Source: Phytophthora colocasiae
Lineage: Eukaryota; Oomycota; Peronosporomycetes; Peronosporales; Peronosporaceae
NCBI GenBank assembly: GCA_018806915.1
Contig: JAGKQI010000066.1
Span: 186,001 to 250,000, forward strand
Reading direction: 5' to 3'
DNA: 64,000 bases
Part shown: positions 1 to 9,820 of the stretch, piece by piece
Numbering within the stretch: position 1 is the stretch's first letter
Layout: each line of letters opens with the position of its first letter
The notes under the pieces: generated by a model
What the model was told of the DNA's origin: nothing
The model's input: the letters and a program-made list of their open reading frames with translations, nothing else
Database searches by the model: none
Program-made: the position numbers and the translations under genes

Positions 1-1
1 T

Positions 2-1860
2 ATTCTAGTGTGTGCTCGCTTTGAGCCCACACGCGTGGCACCACTTTGGCCTGAGAGTTTGGCTAGTCTAGCACAAGACTTGGGGGCTCCTGGTTCTGAT
101 GCTACCCAGGAGAATCGCAGGTTGGATATTGATGAGAGTGTGGCGAATTTAACATGGCAAAGTGAAAGCTCTGGTGGCCAGTGGGTTCGTGGAGAACGAG
201 TGAGACATCAGCATTCTGCCAACAATACCAGGCTGTATGTGCTAAATGGAGGTAAATCTCCCAAGTGGTTTTATCATTACGACAGCAGCGTCACACGTAC
301 ACAACGAGAAATGACGCATCACCTCGTGGCGTACGCCTTCCGTTTGCAAAACAATCAGAGTGCAACAGTACTTGCACGTCACGCGTCTCCGGCTTTCTTG
401 CTTGTGTCATACCGTCGGTCCCGTGGAGCGGAGGGCTCTGGCAGCACGCTTCCAGCAATGAAAGGGCCGGGAAGCAATATGGAGCATACAAAGTCTCCGA
501 GCGAGAAGAACCCAAGCGATGTAGTTCTTCAAAGGAAGCGTCAATTAGTTGGTACTAGTGAAGATCAGGAAGACTCGAATTTGTGGCAGTTGGAAGCTGA
601 AATTCGGTACCATGGTTTTCGTGAACAGGGTTTTCATATTTTGATTCTACTGGAGTTTTTACAGTGTCTTACTCTGGAGGACATTCATGTGGACACAAGA
701 CTCGCCAGTATTCACTGGTTACATGCTTTTTCAGCATTTCAGACCCCTCGGTCAGCTCAATCTGATGATATCATTGAGTCTTTCTTGGGCGAAATCTTTC
801 GAGGAACTGGTGGTGATAGGCCTTCGACAGCTCCTGCGATCCAAAAGACGGTGTATTTACTCCTTCGAGTGCTATTTTCCAGTACTGTGCAGTGTCTCAT
901 CCAATCTGCACTGGAGGTTGACAACAAATGGCTGCATGATCGCTTTGCATGGTTAATTGTTTGCGTTTATGACTTCTTAAACGGTTTGATGCAAGACACC
1001 AGTAAGGCGACGTTATCGACGTTAGTGGACGACGTGCTGTCGATTGTATACAGCCAGGAGCGTTTTAACATACTTCGGGGGAGGTTTTCGACTCTTTTAC
1101 TCGGCCAACAAGCTCCAGGGTCACTGTCGAGTGCTTTGAACCGCGCGTTTTGTGCGTTTAAGACCCAGGCGATGCAATGTGGCCAGCAATTACTTGGAAG
1201 AGCGTCTTTGGCAGACAGAACACCATTGCAGCGAGCTTGGAGCCGCCACTGGCTGCTAGAACCTGGATCTTTAAAGCTCAACGACGGAGTGTCGAGCGCA
1301 ATCCCAACCTTACGTGTGGTTGACGTCGCGCAGTTCATCCATGAGTGTGGCTGTGTTGATTTGCAGCTCGAGAGCGACATGTCCTGTTTGACCGCACGCT
1401 CAGCGTTTTCGATTCTAGGAAAGTCATCGATGGAGCTGGTGCTTGATGGGAGGCTGCGTCCAGTCAGCAACCTCCCCAGTGGTTTGGTTGTTGCAGGCGA
1501 ATGGAGCTTCACTATGCTGCGTCGTTTTCTGACGGTGAGCAATTGCTCGACATCGACCTGTTCGCCTTTAGCGGTAGCTGTAACACTAGGGGGATACCAC
1601 TACGCCGGATTCGACTGAGCATGTCACTGGAGCAGCAATTGAGCACCCAAATGCTATCGCGCAGTGTAAACCCTACGAGTCTATTCATACTGGTGCAAGG
1701 AGGCATTTTCGAGGCGATGTACCAACCAAGAGGCGTTGGAGACGAGTTTTCAAAGCTACCGATACAGGAGCGAGCCAACACGTACCAATCTCTCTATTGG
1801 ACTCGTCTAATGGAGGCTCAAACAGGTTACCTTGCCATCCCAGATCAATTCGATCGCTAG
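2..1860 (+). CDS. Uncharacterised protein, 5' end outside the window, apparent frameshift near 1500-1610
   Basis: An open frame runs from the window edge to a stop at 1616-1618 (over 530 codons), so the start lies upstream. A second frame, open from before 1501 to 1860, continues with protein-like composition (about 119 residues from its ATG). The simplest reading is one gene with a single-base shift in the overlap 1480-1615; no intron with usable splice sites fits. The protein has no motif I recognise. Residues about 60-150 are basic and polar; residues 200-400 are leucine-rich and likely helical. No signal peptide can be judged. It lies about 390 bp upstream of the first SWEET gene on the same strand. 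It could be an oomycete-specific protein or a decayed gene. Function unknown. Confidence 0.4.
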
Positions 1861-2161
1861 TGCGAGTGATGTCAGACGTGCCCAGTGTTAAAAATTCGTG
1901 TGAACCCTCAGAATCGTCCACCAATTCGGACAGTTGACTGGCTGACTCACTGCGTTGGTCCGTATATCGTTTCGATGCTCAGGGGGCTCGCAGTGCGAGT
2001 CGCACTCACCATCCTCGAGTATTTTTCAGTCAAAAATCTCGAGCCAATCGTAGAGTTCTTGGAGAGGAATCAGTCTTCCTGACGGATGAGCTCAGTGCTC
2101 AGTGCCAAGCTGAGACTTTCCACTTGAATAATTCCTTACGCGCTTCGTATCGAGCGTTCTT

Positions 2162-2180
2162 GCCCTCATTTTCAAACTTG
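2162..2180 (+). promoter_or_regulatory. Oomycete-type initiator plus FPR core promoter for the 2253 SWEET gene
   Basis: CCTCATTTTCAAACTT matches the oomycete initiator (YTCANTYY) followed directly by a CAWTTT-like flanking promoter region. It lies about 75-90 bp upstream of the ATG at 2253. This supports that ATG over the earlier in-frame ATG at 2124, which would precede the initiator. Confidence 0.5.
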
Positions 2181-2252
2181 AAAGCTAACCACGATTCCTC
2201 TCCTCCGTCGAGTTTCTCGACCGTCTCGCCCCGGCTGAAAGCTCGGACAGCC

Positions 2253-3209
2253 ATGGGTTCCCCTGCTCTAGTGACTCTACTGCGCATGACGACGGCCGCC
2301 ATCCAGATCGCCATGAACCTCAGTCCGGCGCCGGATATGCACCGTGTACACAAATTCAAGACGACGGGGCAAATGGCGCTGCTCCCGCTCGTGCTCATGT
2401 GCTTTAACAACCACTTATGGCTGCTTTACGGTCTGTTGACTGGCAGCTACTTCCCTCTGTGCGTCGCGGCGCTAGTGGGTGAAATCGCTGGCATCGTCTT
2501 CACAGGTGTCTACTATCGCTGGGCACGCAACGCCCTCGAAGCTTGTCGGACGTGTGGAGCCGCCTTCCTCGGTATGGCATTGGTGACGCTGTACGTGCTG
2601 CTTGGTGTCTCTGGCAAGACCGGACAGACTTTCGACCAAGTCGTGCAGTCTCTAGGCTACGTTGGCGCGACTATCAACGTCTGCATGTACGCATCGCCTT
2701 TGGCTACGATCAAGGTCGTGTTAGCAACCAAGTCATCTGCGTCACTGCCAATCAACCTGTGCGTCATGATCTTTTTCAATTGCTGCATGTGGGTGGCTAC
2801 GTCCATCGTGGACGACGACATGTTCGTGTTGATCCCGAGCGTCATCGGTCTCGTATTCAGCGGTGTACAGATCCCGCTCTACTTCATCTACCGTGAAACA
2901 AACCCGTATATGGACGTGGATGCCTGGCTGGAAGAAGGCTACGGTACGAACGTCGACAGCTTCAAGGCCAAGCTGGACCTGGGGAGTTCTTTGCCGGCGA
3001 CATACCGCACTGTACGACCGTCCCGCGTGGCCAAATTCACGACCTACACGTATCAACGCGCCGAAGGAACGCCGCTAACTGTTGGTAGCATGCCGTCGTT
3101 CTCAGGCACGCCGATCCCTACGCCGGACTCGCTGCAGTTCGCAATGGATACGGGCGACGAGCTCAGCGACTTGGAGATGCAGCCACTGATCATGACACCC
3201 GTGGCGTAG
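2253..3209 (+). CDS. SWEET sugar transporter (MtN3/saliva family), 318 aa
   Basis: Predicted bidirectional sugar uniporter of the plasma or vacuolar membrane. It has the family's two triple-helix bundles: repeat 1 carries LSPAPDMHRVHKFKTTG and the NNHLWLLYG motif, and repeat 2 carries MYASPLATIKVVLATKSSAS and the FFNCCMWV segment; seven membrane segments are expected. The protein ends in a long hydrophilic cytosolic tail from about residue 220. It lacks the SP-x-F/Y-x-A-x-x-SP tail motif found in most SWEETs of this cluster. The start was chosen at 2253 because it begins just before the first membrane segment and follows an initiator element. It diverges clearly from its neighbours and is more like the 10.8, 12 and 16.5 kb group in repeat 2. 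Confidence 0.93.
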   Translation: MGSPALVTLLRMTTAAIQIAMNLSPAPDMHRVHKFKTTGQMALLPLVLMCFNNHLWLLYGLLTGSYFPLCVAALVGEIAGIVFTGVYYRWARNALEACRTCGAAFLGMALVTLYVLLGVSGKTGQTFDQVVQSLGYVGATINVCMYASPLATIKVVLATKSSASLPINLCVMIFFNCCMWVATSIVDDDMFVLIPSVIGLVFSGVQIPLYFIYRETNPYMDVDAWLEEGYGTNVDSFKAKLDLGSSLPATYRTVRPSRVAKFTTYTYQRAEGTPLTVGSMPSFSGTPIPTPDSLQFAMDTGDELSDLEMQPLIMTPVA

Positions 3210-3252
3210 GTTGAAGTATTCCTGCGACTGTCAAAAACAAAAGAGGGGCAAC

Positions 3253-3269
3253 ACATGTACTGTACATGT
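3253..3269. repeat. Short perfect palindrome in the 3' flank of the SWEET gene
   Basis: ACATGTAC-T-GTACATGT is a perfect 8-bp stem with a one-base centre, 44 bp after the stop codon. It may be a 3'-UTR hairpin. It contains TGTACAT, which resembles the core of Pumilio-type sites, but the match is partial and proves nothing. Confidence 0.35.
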
Positions 3270-3430
3270 ACATCTCTACCATACACTGAATGGCATTCAG
3301 AGCTCTTCATCACATCGTACAGTAGTTAACTCCAGACACAGCGTAGGATTGCGTGTAGGCCAGCCAAGTTCTTCCCATCTCGTCGATTACGACGGCATAA
3401 CGAACTGGAACTGCTTTGTGTCTCTTCATC

Positions 3431-3449
3431 TTCACTCACTCTTCAATCC
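3431..3449 (+). promoter_or_regulatory. Initiator-like core promoter for the 3485 SWEET gene
   Basis: TTCACTCACTCTTCAATCC contains two overlapping YTCANTYY-type matches about 35-50 bp upstream of the ATG at 3485, a typical oomycete spacing. No TATA box is visible. Confidence 0.4.
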
Positions 3450-3484
3450 TCCGCGTACGCAGGACTTGTGTCTCGACTATCGAA

Positions 3485-4261
3485 ATGACAGGCACCGCAG
3501 AGCTTGTGGTTCGGGCGATGGCTGCGTGCTCTGGCACGGTAATGATCCTGAGCCCGTCCATTTTGATCTACCGCGTGTCCAAGCAGAAGGACGTGGGCGT
3601 GGCGTCCGTTATTCCGCTCGTGACGCTGTTCTCTAATTGTCACGTGTGGGCGATCTACGGCTACATGGTGAAGAACTGGTTCCCTATCTTCTGGATCTAC
3701 CTGTTCGGAGACGCTGTAGCCTTGAGCTTCCTCGTAGTTTATTGGAGATACACACGACAGCGACGTTACGTGAACAAAGTGCTGATGATCATGGCTGCCA
3801 TCTTAATCGTCGTCACAATCTACGCCATCATCGGAGGCCTCGGCTACACTGGCCAGTCGAGAGACGCCATGGGCTCTGTTACAGGTATCTTCGCTGATAT
3901 CTCGGCTATCTGCATGTATGCTGCACCTATGGAGAAGCTGCTTCAAGTACTCAAGTACCGGTCTGCAGCCTTCATCAACGCGCACATGGTCATCGCTGGG
4001 CTCACCAACAACTGCCTGTGGTTCACGTACGGCATTTTGTCGGACAATTGGTTTATCATCTCGCCAAACATCATCTTCATCTCGCTCAACACCTTCACTC
4101 TGGTGTTGTGCGTAGTGTTTGACCCCAAGATGCATCCTCTTCCGGAGGATTTCCACGTCCAAGGAGATGACAGCGATGGAGAGAAGAGGGACAGTAAGCT
4201 ACCTAGTCCAGCTTTTGAGGCAATCCACTCGCCACTGGACTCTGTTCAAGTGTCAAAGTAA
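3485..4261 (+). CDS. SWEET sugar transporter, 258 aa
   Basis: Sugar uniporter with seven predicted membrane helices in a 3+1+3 arrangement. Repeat 1 has MILSPSILIYRVSKQKDVG and the SNCHVWAIYGYMVKNWFPIF block; repeat 2 has MYAAPMEKLLQVLKYRSAAF and TNNCLWFTYGILSDNWFIIS. It belongs to the same subgroup as the three minus-strand genes at 4957-7719, which share the KDVGVASVIPL and KYRSA(A/V)FIN blocks. The tail ends in PSPAFEAIHSP, an instance of a cluster-wide tail motif. The ATG at 3485 is chosen because it is the first after the initiator and starts just ahead of helix 1. No lesion seen. Confidence 0.95.
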   Translation: MTGTAELVVRAMAACSGTVMILSPSILIYRVSKQKDVGVASVIPLVTLFSNCHVWAIYGYMVKNWFPIFWIYLFGDAVALSFLVVYWRYTRQRRYVNKVLMIMAAILIVVTIYAIIGGLGYTGQSRDAMGSVTGIFADISAICMYAAPMEKLLQVLKYRSAAFINAHMVIAGLTNNCLWFTYGILSDNWFIISPNIIFISLNTFTLVLCVVFDPKMHPLPEDFHVQGDDSDGEKRDSKLPSPAFEAIHSPLDSVQVSK

Positions 4262-4300
4262 GAATATCGTGTACTTTATGAAATGAATCGTCTTGAACTC

Positions 4301-4826
4301 TTAAGGGGACGTTGTGTGAAAGTGGCTGACCTGTTCCGGTTCGATACTTGGAGTAACGACGACCTGTGCTAGGTCCGAGTCTGTGCCTGGTGCAAGTTGC
4401 TGCCGTTTGGGGTTGAACAGGAAGTACAAGACGATCTGGAAGAGCGGCAGAGCCGTGCAGAAGACGCCGAGGCCGAAGACGAACATGTCGTCCACCACAA
4501 GACCGTAGAGGATCCAAAGTGCGTTACTGACGAACCCGGCGCAACAGAGTGCGATGGGGATGGAAGCACCGGACTTGGTCTGCAGCACGCGTTTGATCGT
4601 CTCAAAGGGCGACGTATACAGCAAGAAACTGCCGCCCGCCGTGATCCAGCCCATGAAGTCACCTACAGTGCTCAGTCTCTGGTTAAAGAGCCACGAGAGG
4701 CAGCACCGCCACTTCCCCAGTGTCTTTGGTCGTGTAGATGCGGTAGGTGGACGGGATCGGACTCAGACACATGATCATTGCGGCAATAGACGTCGTCGCC
4801 TTGAGTACGATCATCCACACGCCCAT
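4301..4826 (-). pseudogene. SWEET pseudogene lacking helices 2-4
   Basis: Reading down from an ATG at 4826, the first 47 codons encode a SWEET helix 1 region (LSPIPSTYRIYTTKDTG, then VLPLVAL) and then hit a stop. After about 20 bp the frame resumes at GWITAGGSFLLYTSPFETIK and runs through helices 5-7 and a short tail to a stop at 4301. The stretch that normally holds helices 2, 3 and 4 (about 80-90 residues) is missing, so this is an internal deletion and not a sequencing slip. The remaining parts are most like the intron-bearing SWEETs at 12 and 16.5 kb. It cannot make a working transporter. Confidence 0.85.
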
Positions 4827-4956
4827 ACTGATCTCGAAGTGGTTCTCGGCTAGGAGGTGGACAGCCAGGTAGATGAGAGTTCGCCGTCGCCAATCAGCAC
4901 GCGATAGTAAGCCAAATCTCCTGGCGATTCTTACGTCAGTTGAATTTTATTCTAGA

Positions 4957-5712
4957 CTACACGAGCGTCTCTGTGGGCGACTGCAAGGCCTCGAACGCTG
5001 GACTGAGAGTCTTAGAGTCTTCCGTTGTCGTGTGGGGGTTAAAGTCTGCTGGCAGCGGGTGCGTCTTGGGGTTAAAAGCCAAGTAAAGCACCAGAGTGGA
5101 CGAGTTGAGCGTGATGAACAGAATGTTGGGCGAGATAATGTACCAGTTGTCCGTCAAGACCCCGTACGTGAACCACATGACGTTATTGGCGAGACTGGCG
5201 ATCACCATGTGCACGTTGATGAAAACGGCTGATCTGTACTTGAGCACGTGGAAGAGCTTCTCCATTGGCGCACTGTACAGACACACAGCCACGACGTCGC
5301 AGAGGATGCCCACAGTGGAGCCCACTTGTCCCCTGGTCTGTCCAGTGTATCCGTAGCCACCGATAACCGCGTACATCGTGGCAATGACTAAGACAGCGAG
5401 TGTGAAGCTCAACACATGTATAAACTGTCGACGTTCCGGCGTGTAGAGTCCGTAGATTACGAGGTAGAGCAGTCCGCAGGCGTCTCCAAAGAGGAAGACC
5501 CAGAAGACAGGGAACCAGTTCTTAATCATGTAACCGTAGAGCATCCACATGTGCGAATTAGCCAGCAACGTAGCCAAAGGGATGACGGATGCTACGCCCA
5601 CGTCCTTACTGCGGAAGACACGGAACATGGCGATGGCTGGACTGCAGATCAGAGCTAGAGACGTCAAAGCAGAGAGGACTTCCACCACTCGCATTGCAGC
5701 ACCGCTCACCAT
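4957..5712 (-). CDS. SWEET sugar transporter, 251 aa
   Basis: Intact seven-helix SWEET. Repeat 1 carries ICSPAIAMFRVFRSKDVG and SHMWMLYGYMIKNWFPVF; repeat 2 carries LYSAPMEKLFHVLKYRSAVF and LANNVMWFTYGVLTDNWYII. The cytosolic tail ends LSPAFEALQSP plus six residues. A close paralogue of the genes at 5995 and 6949, arranged head to tail on the minus strand with about 235-285 bp between them, so it arose by tandem duplication. A TATA-like GTATAAAT lies about 20 bp upstream of the ATG, but no clear initiator is visible. Confidence 0.95.
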   Translation of the reverse strand: MVSGAAMRVVEVLSALTSLALICSPAIAMFRVFRSKDVGVASVIPLATLLANSHMWMLYGYMIKNWFPVFWVFLFGDACGLLYLVIYGLYTPERRQFIHVLSFTLAVLVIATMYAVIGGYGYTGQTRGQVGSTVGILCDVVAVCLYSAPMEKLFHVLKYRSAVFINVHMVIASLANNVMWFTYGVLTDNWYIISPNILFITLNSSTLVLYLAFNPKTHPLPADFNPHTTTEDSKTLSPAFEALQSPTETLV

Positions 5713-5994
5713 TTCCCACTGGATTTATACACAGAGCTAGGCAGTTGATGTAGGCGAGAGGTGGTTAATGGGATAATGAGCGCATGGCCACGCCAAGTTA
5801 GAGCACTAGACTTGTGATGTCGTCGATCGATTACGTTGGATTATGCTTATTTGGGGTATTGCAGTACCTTTGTATTGGTACGTGAAAAACATTTTACATA
5901 AAAAGCATTGTTAAAAACCTTTACACAACGATATGCTTGTTGATAGAGGGTGCCACGTGATCAAGACCACCTTTTAACAACAATAATCCGTGTC

Positions 5995-6813
5995 TTACCA
6001 CGGTAGCGTCTCGAGTGGAGACTGCATCGCTTCATACGCCGGACTTGGGAGCTCGCTGCCTATCTTTCGACTGAAACTTTCTCTTGGAGTGAGCTCTACG
6101 GATATTCCCGACTCTCCTCCGCCTTGCACCGTCGTCCGGTGGAAATTGTCCGGAAGTGGATGCGTCTTGGGGTTGAAGACCAGATACAGCACCAACGTGA
6201 ACGAGTTGAGCGAGATGAAGAGGATGTTGGGCGAGATAATGAACCAGTTGCTCGTCAGAATGCCGTACGTGATCCACGTGCAGTTGTTGGAGAGTCCTGC
6301 GATCACCATGTGCACGTTGATGAAGGCCGCGGACCGGTACTTGAGCACGTGGAAGAGCTTCTCCATCGGTGCACCATACAGACAGACCGCCACCACGTCA
6401 CAGATGAAACCCAGCACTGTACCCGTTTGATGGCGACTCTGCCCTGTATATCCGAATCCCCCGATGATAGCATAGAGAGTCCCTAAAGTTAAGAAGGACA
6501 AGACCACAGATAGAATTCGTCCAGTGGAGCGACGTTCGGTAGTGTACCGCCAATAGACAGCGAGGTAAGAGAGTGCCGCTACGTCGCCAAACACGAAGAT
6601 CCAGAAAATCGGGAACCAGTTCTCCACCATGTACCCGTACAGCATCCACATGTGGCCATTGGCTAGCAACGAGACCAACGGGACGACAGATGCCACCCCC
6701 ACGTCCCCCTTCTTGTGAATCCGATACATTGAGATCGACGGACTGCAGATCATCATGATGGACGTCGACGCTGCCAGCACCTTGATCGTCCAAAGCACAG
6801 AGCTGTCCACCAT
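5995..6813 (-). CDS. SWEET sugar transporter, 272 aa
   Basis: Intact seven-helix SWEET. Repeat 1 carries ICSPSISMYRIHKKGDVG and GHMWMLYGYMVENWFPIF; repeat 2 carries LYGAPMEKLFHVLKYRSAAF and LSNNCTWITYGILTSNWFII. It has a longer tail than the 4957 copy, ending PSPAYEAMQSPLETLPW, which holds the shared tail motif. Middle member of the minus-strand tandem array. It has a recognisable initiator upstream (6851-6870). No disruption seen. Confidence 0.95.
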   Translation of the reverse strand: MVDSSVLWTIKVLAASTSIMMICSPSISMYRIHKKGDVGVASVVPLVSLLANGHMWMLYGYMVENWFPIFWIFVFGDVAALSYLAVYWRYTTERRSTGRILSVVLSFLTLGTLYAIIGGFGYTGQSRHQTGTVLGFICDVVAVCLYGAPMEKLFHVLKYRSAAFINVHMVIAGLSNNCTWITYGILTSNWFIISPNILFISLNSFTLVLYLVFNPKTHPLPDNFHRTTVQGGGESGISVELTPRESFSRKIGSELPSPAYEAMQSPLETLPW

Positions 6814-6850
6814 TGCCGCAGTAGAAGATGTCGCTGGTCTGTCGTCTCTC

Positions 6851-6870
6851 TGGCGAATGGGAAAGTGATG
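6851..6870 (-). promoter_or_regulatory. Initiator plus FPR for the 6813 SWEET gene
   Basis: On the minus strand, ATCACTTTCCCATTCGCC joins an initiator (TCACTTTCC) to an ATTC-type flanking block, about 40-55 bp upstream of the ATG at 6813. The same arrangement (TCACTTTCC then an ATT block) precedes the acid phosphatase gene at 18875. Confidence 0.45.
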
Positions 6871-6948
6871 GTGTTGGTCGACTTCAGTCGACGTTAGAGG
6901 GATGCGTTGAAGACTTCAAGTAGAGCCGTCACCACTACATGTATTTAT

Positions 6949-7719
6949 TCAAGCGTCTACTGGTGAAACAACAGCATGAAACGGTGGGGGTTTATGTGTA
7001 GCTGTTGGTGTGGTCTCGATAGAGATGGCTTCCTCGGTCGTGTTGTGGTAGCTGTCCGGGAGTGGATGTGTCTTGGGGTTGAAAATTAGGTAGAGCACGA
7101 GGGTGGACGTGTTGACAGAGATGTGGAAAATGTTGGGCGAGATAATGTACCAGTTACTCGTCACAATACCGTACACGATCCACATGACGTTGTTGGAGAG
7201 TCCAGCAATGACCATGTGCACGTTGATGAAGATAGCAGACTTGTACCTGAGCACGTGGAAGAGCTTCTCCATTGGAGCTCCATACAAACACACAGCAACT
7301 ACATCACAAATGATGCCGAGTGCTGAGCCAACTTGTCCTCGGGTTTGGCCAAGGTATCCGAGGCCACCGACAATAGCGTAGGTCGTTACGATCAGCAGAA
7401 ACGCAGCTACAACCGCCAGAACGCGCAGGACGTAGCGCCGCTCTGTTGTATACCACCAATACACTGTCATGTAAAACAGTGCAGCGACGTCACCGAAGAC
7501 AAAGACCCAAAAGATAGGGAACCAATTCTCGACCATGTAGCCGTACAGGACCCAGTTGTGAGTATTAGCGAGCAGTGAAGCCAATGGGATGACGGACGCG
7601 ACGCCCACGTCTCTTTTCTTGTGGATCCGGTAGATGGAGAGCGCAGGACTGCAGATCATCCCCAGCGACGTCAAGGCCGCAAGGAGCTTGATGACCCAGA
7701 ATAGAGTATTGTCGACCAT
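6949..7719 (-). CDS. SWEET sugar transporter, 256 aa
   Basis: Intact seven-helix SWEET. Repeat 1 carries ICSPALSIYRIHKKRDVG and THNWVLYGYMVENWFPIF; repeat 2 carries LYGAPMEKLFHVLRYKSAIF and LSNNVMWIVYGIVTSNWYII. The tail is short and ends PPPFHAVVSPVDA, a diverged form of the shared tail motif in which the first SP has become PP. It is third in the head-to-tail minus-strand array. Confidence 0.95.
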   Translation of the reverse strand: MVDNTLFWVIKLLAALTSLGMICSPALSIYRIHKKRDVGVASVIPLASLLANTHNWVLYGYMVENWFPIFWVFVFGDVAALFYMTVYWWYTTERRYVLRVLAVVAAFLLIVTTYAIVGGLGYLGQTRGQVGSALGIICDVVAVCLYGAPMEKLFHVLRYKSAIFINVHMVIAGLSNNVMWIVYGIVTSNWYIISPNIFHISVNTSTLVLYLIFNPKTHPLPDSYHNTTEEAISIETTPTATHKPPPFHAVVSPVDA

Positions 7720-7730
7720 CGAGATGTGAG

Positions 7731-7750
7731 GTGCAAAAGGGAGAGTGAAC
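7731..7750 (-). promoter_or_regulatory. Initiator-like element for the 7719 SWEET gene
   Basis: GTTCACTCTCCCTTTTGCAC on the minus strand fits the oomycete initiator (TTCACTCT) with a pyrimidine/TTTT block after it, ending about 12 bp before the ATG. Confidence 0.4.
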
Positions 7751-7903
7751 TATCGTTTCGGTGAACGTGCCGTCTGTGCCAGGGCGACGAGGGCCATTGC
7801 CTCTTGTGATGTGTGGACCGCACCTTTTCTCGTGGTGCTGGGCTTCCAGCCACAAGCTTTTGATCAATCTTTTTCTTTCTTGAATAACTTTAGTCGATTT
7901 TAT

Positions 7904-8715
7904 TTAGCAGTGTAAGGGTGCTAGCGGTGACCGCAAGGCCTGATACTCTGGGCTACTGGGAACGGTTCCTTCCTTCACGTTAACGTCGATCTCCTTAGGC
8001 GAGAGATTGACCGACATGACGACGGATCCTTCCTCCAATGAAAATGCTGTCTCGGGGCTGGTACGTCGAGTGAAGACTGACGTACATGGTCCATGCAGTC
8101 ACGTGCAATGCGATGACAAACACCTGGGGGCCGGCGATGATCCAGTTGGAAGTTACTTGACCGAACGTGAACCAGCCGAACGTGTTGAACGTCGTGACAG
8201 CCAGGGGCCGCGGGGCGAGCGCCGCAGCCGACCGCAGTTTTAACGCGTAGATAAGGTTCTTAAGCATGAGCATGTGGATCGAGATGACAGTGACGTCGCA
8301 GAAGCACAGACCCTGAGTCTTCCAGACCTCCTCTCGAGACTGGCCAGTGAAGCCCAAACTAGCGACAGTCACGTAGAAGGTGGGCACGGCCAGCCATGCG
8401 AACATGAGTGCAATGGTCTTGACCACTTGCCGGCGCTCGTCAGAGTACCGCCAGTAGATGAACAGGTAACAGAGTGATACTATGTCGCCGATGAGGAAGA
8501 CTGGAAAGCTAGGGAACCAGGTCTTCCCCAGGTAACCGTAAAGCATCCATACGTGCGAATTGGCGAGCACTAGGAAGATGGGGATGATGGACGCGGAGCC
8601 GACGGCGCGGTCGCTCTGGATGCGGCGCAACGACGAGCGACGGCATGTAGATCATGAGCAGCGTGGAGCACCAGATCCAGACGCGCACCGCCATGACGAC
8701 GTTGCTGCTGGCCAT
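7904..8715 (-). pseudogene. SWEET pseudogene or doubly frameshifted SWEET
   Basis: From the ATG at 8715 the frame gives a SWEET N-terminus up to YMPSLVV. An extra base near 8628-8632 then moves the sense to the frame carrying RRIQSDRAVGSASIIPIF, which continues through all helices to about 8045. There a second shift leads to a tail that reads NLSPKEIDV and SSPEYQALRSP, ending with TAA at 7904-7906. Both restored segments align with the intact gene at 9821, so coding matter is complete except for two indels. It belongs to that gene's subgroup (KTWFPSFPVFL block). Either a young pseudogene or two assembly indels. Confidence 0.8.
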
Positions 8716-9820
8716 TTTGTGTAGTTATACTTGGACAAGTGGATTGGAGAGACGCCGCGGGGCTGCAGCGTTGCAGTAGACTGGCAAATGGCAAATCGGA
8801 AAGTGAACTGGTCAGGTAACCGTACCTGTACTTGCAGCGCGTGCCGTTTTAGGTGGTGTCACATACCTCTTTGGCTTTATAGTTGTGCTATGTTGAATTG
8901 TATATGAATAACGTCATCATAGCCTGTAATATTCAGTATACCGTGTAATACGATTTATTGTGCAAATGTTTTTGAAAAGAGGCCCACATTTCGGGTGACT
9001 CATAGAAAAAGAAGAGCCTGAATGGCTGGCACAGGACCGGAAAACCTTCACACGCACCGGAAGGCCTTCATCAATGCGATTAAACTGCGTGGTTGCTTCC
9101 TTTCGATGATCATTGATCAATACAGCAGGTACGGCAGGGGATGCGGAAGGAATTCTGCCCATGTTTCAGTAGACGTCTCATTGTCAAAGCTTTCGCTTGT
9201 TTAGCTCGATTTGATGTGTGACTTTGAGAGACTTTTGGGCATCCGGTGGCGCACAGGGTGGAGATGGTAAGACTAGAGCAGCGCTAGTACTACCGTGTTC
9301 CACACAGGTTTTGATTGCCAAAACAAATTGGTCCTTGCGTTTAGAGCTTGCGATTCGAGCAAACAGCTTGATTGGAAGTGTGTCAACGCGAGTTGAAGTT
9401 TGACGTGAAAGCACTCTGTCGACGAACCAACATCGCCCTTGCTGGTGCATAACGTCAGCGTAAGTGTGGGATGCTGCAACTTAACGCTTGGGGGTTGCTC
9501 CCTCAATGAGTCAAACGCTGCAGAGCTCCATACATGTACCTCTATATTGTTGATGTTGTTGACGTCAATGTGAGCCATACGTTTCGTAACCGCTAGAAAT
9601 GCCCGGCTCAATAGTACGTGTAGAGCAAGGTGATTCCACTTCAAACAGGCCATTAAAAATGCTACTGGCCGTTGCAGCAACAGAAAGAGCCCGCTTCAAC
9701 TGTAGGGACAATGGTTACATTTTGTTTTCTTGACCCAGCGCTCCGTGCAAGATCTCGTTCGCGTCATATTGATTCAATCCAAGATAACGGTAAGGTGAAC
9801 TTAGTTCAGTTTCATTAGTA
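8716..9820. other. Intergenic region, no gene seen
   Basis: About 1.1 kb between two minus-strand SWEET loci. It contains only short open frames on both strands with no family resemblance, and no clear terminal repeats. It must hold the promoter of the broken 7904 locus and the 3' flank of the 9821 gene. Confidence 0.5.

Noticed and set aside
3253..3269. Palindrome as a rho-independent-type terminator
   Set aside because: The organism is eukaryotic and there is no following T-run; kept only as a low-value repeat.
8628..8632. Intron to explain the SWEET frame change
   Set aside because: No GT...AG pair of plausible length spans the change, and alignment to the intact paralogue leaves no missing residues; a one-base indel is enough. 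The same holds at 11315 and 60918.
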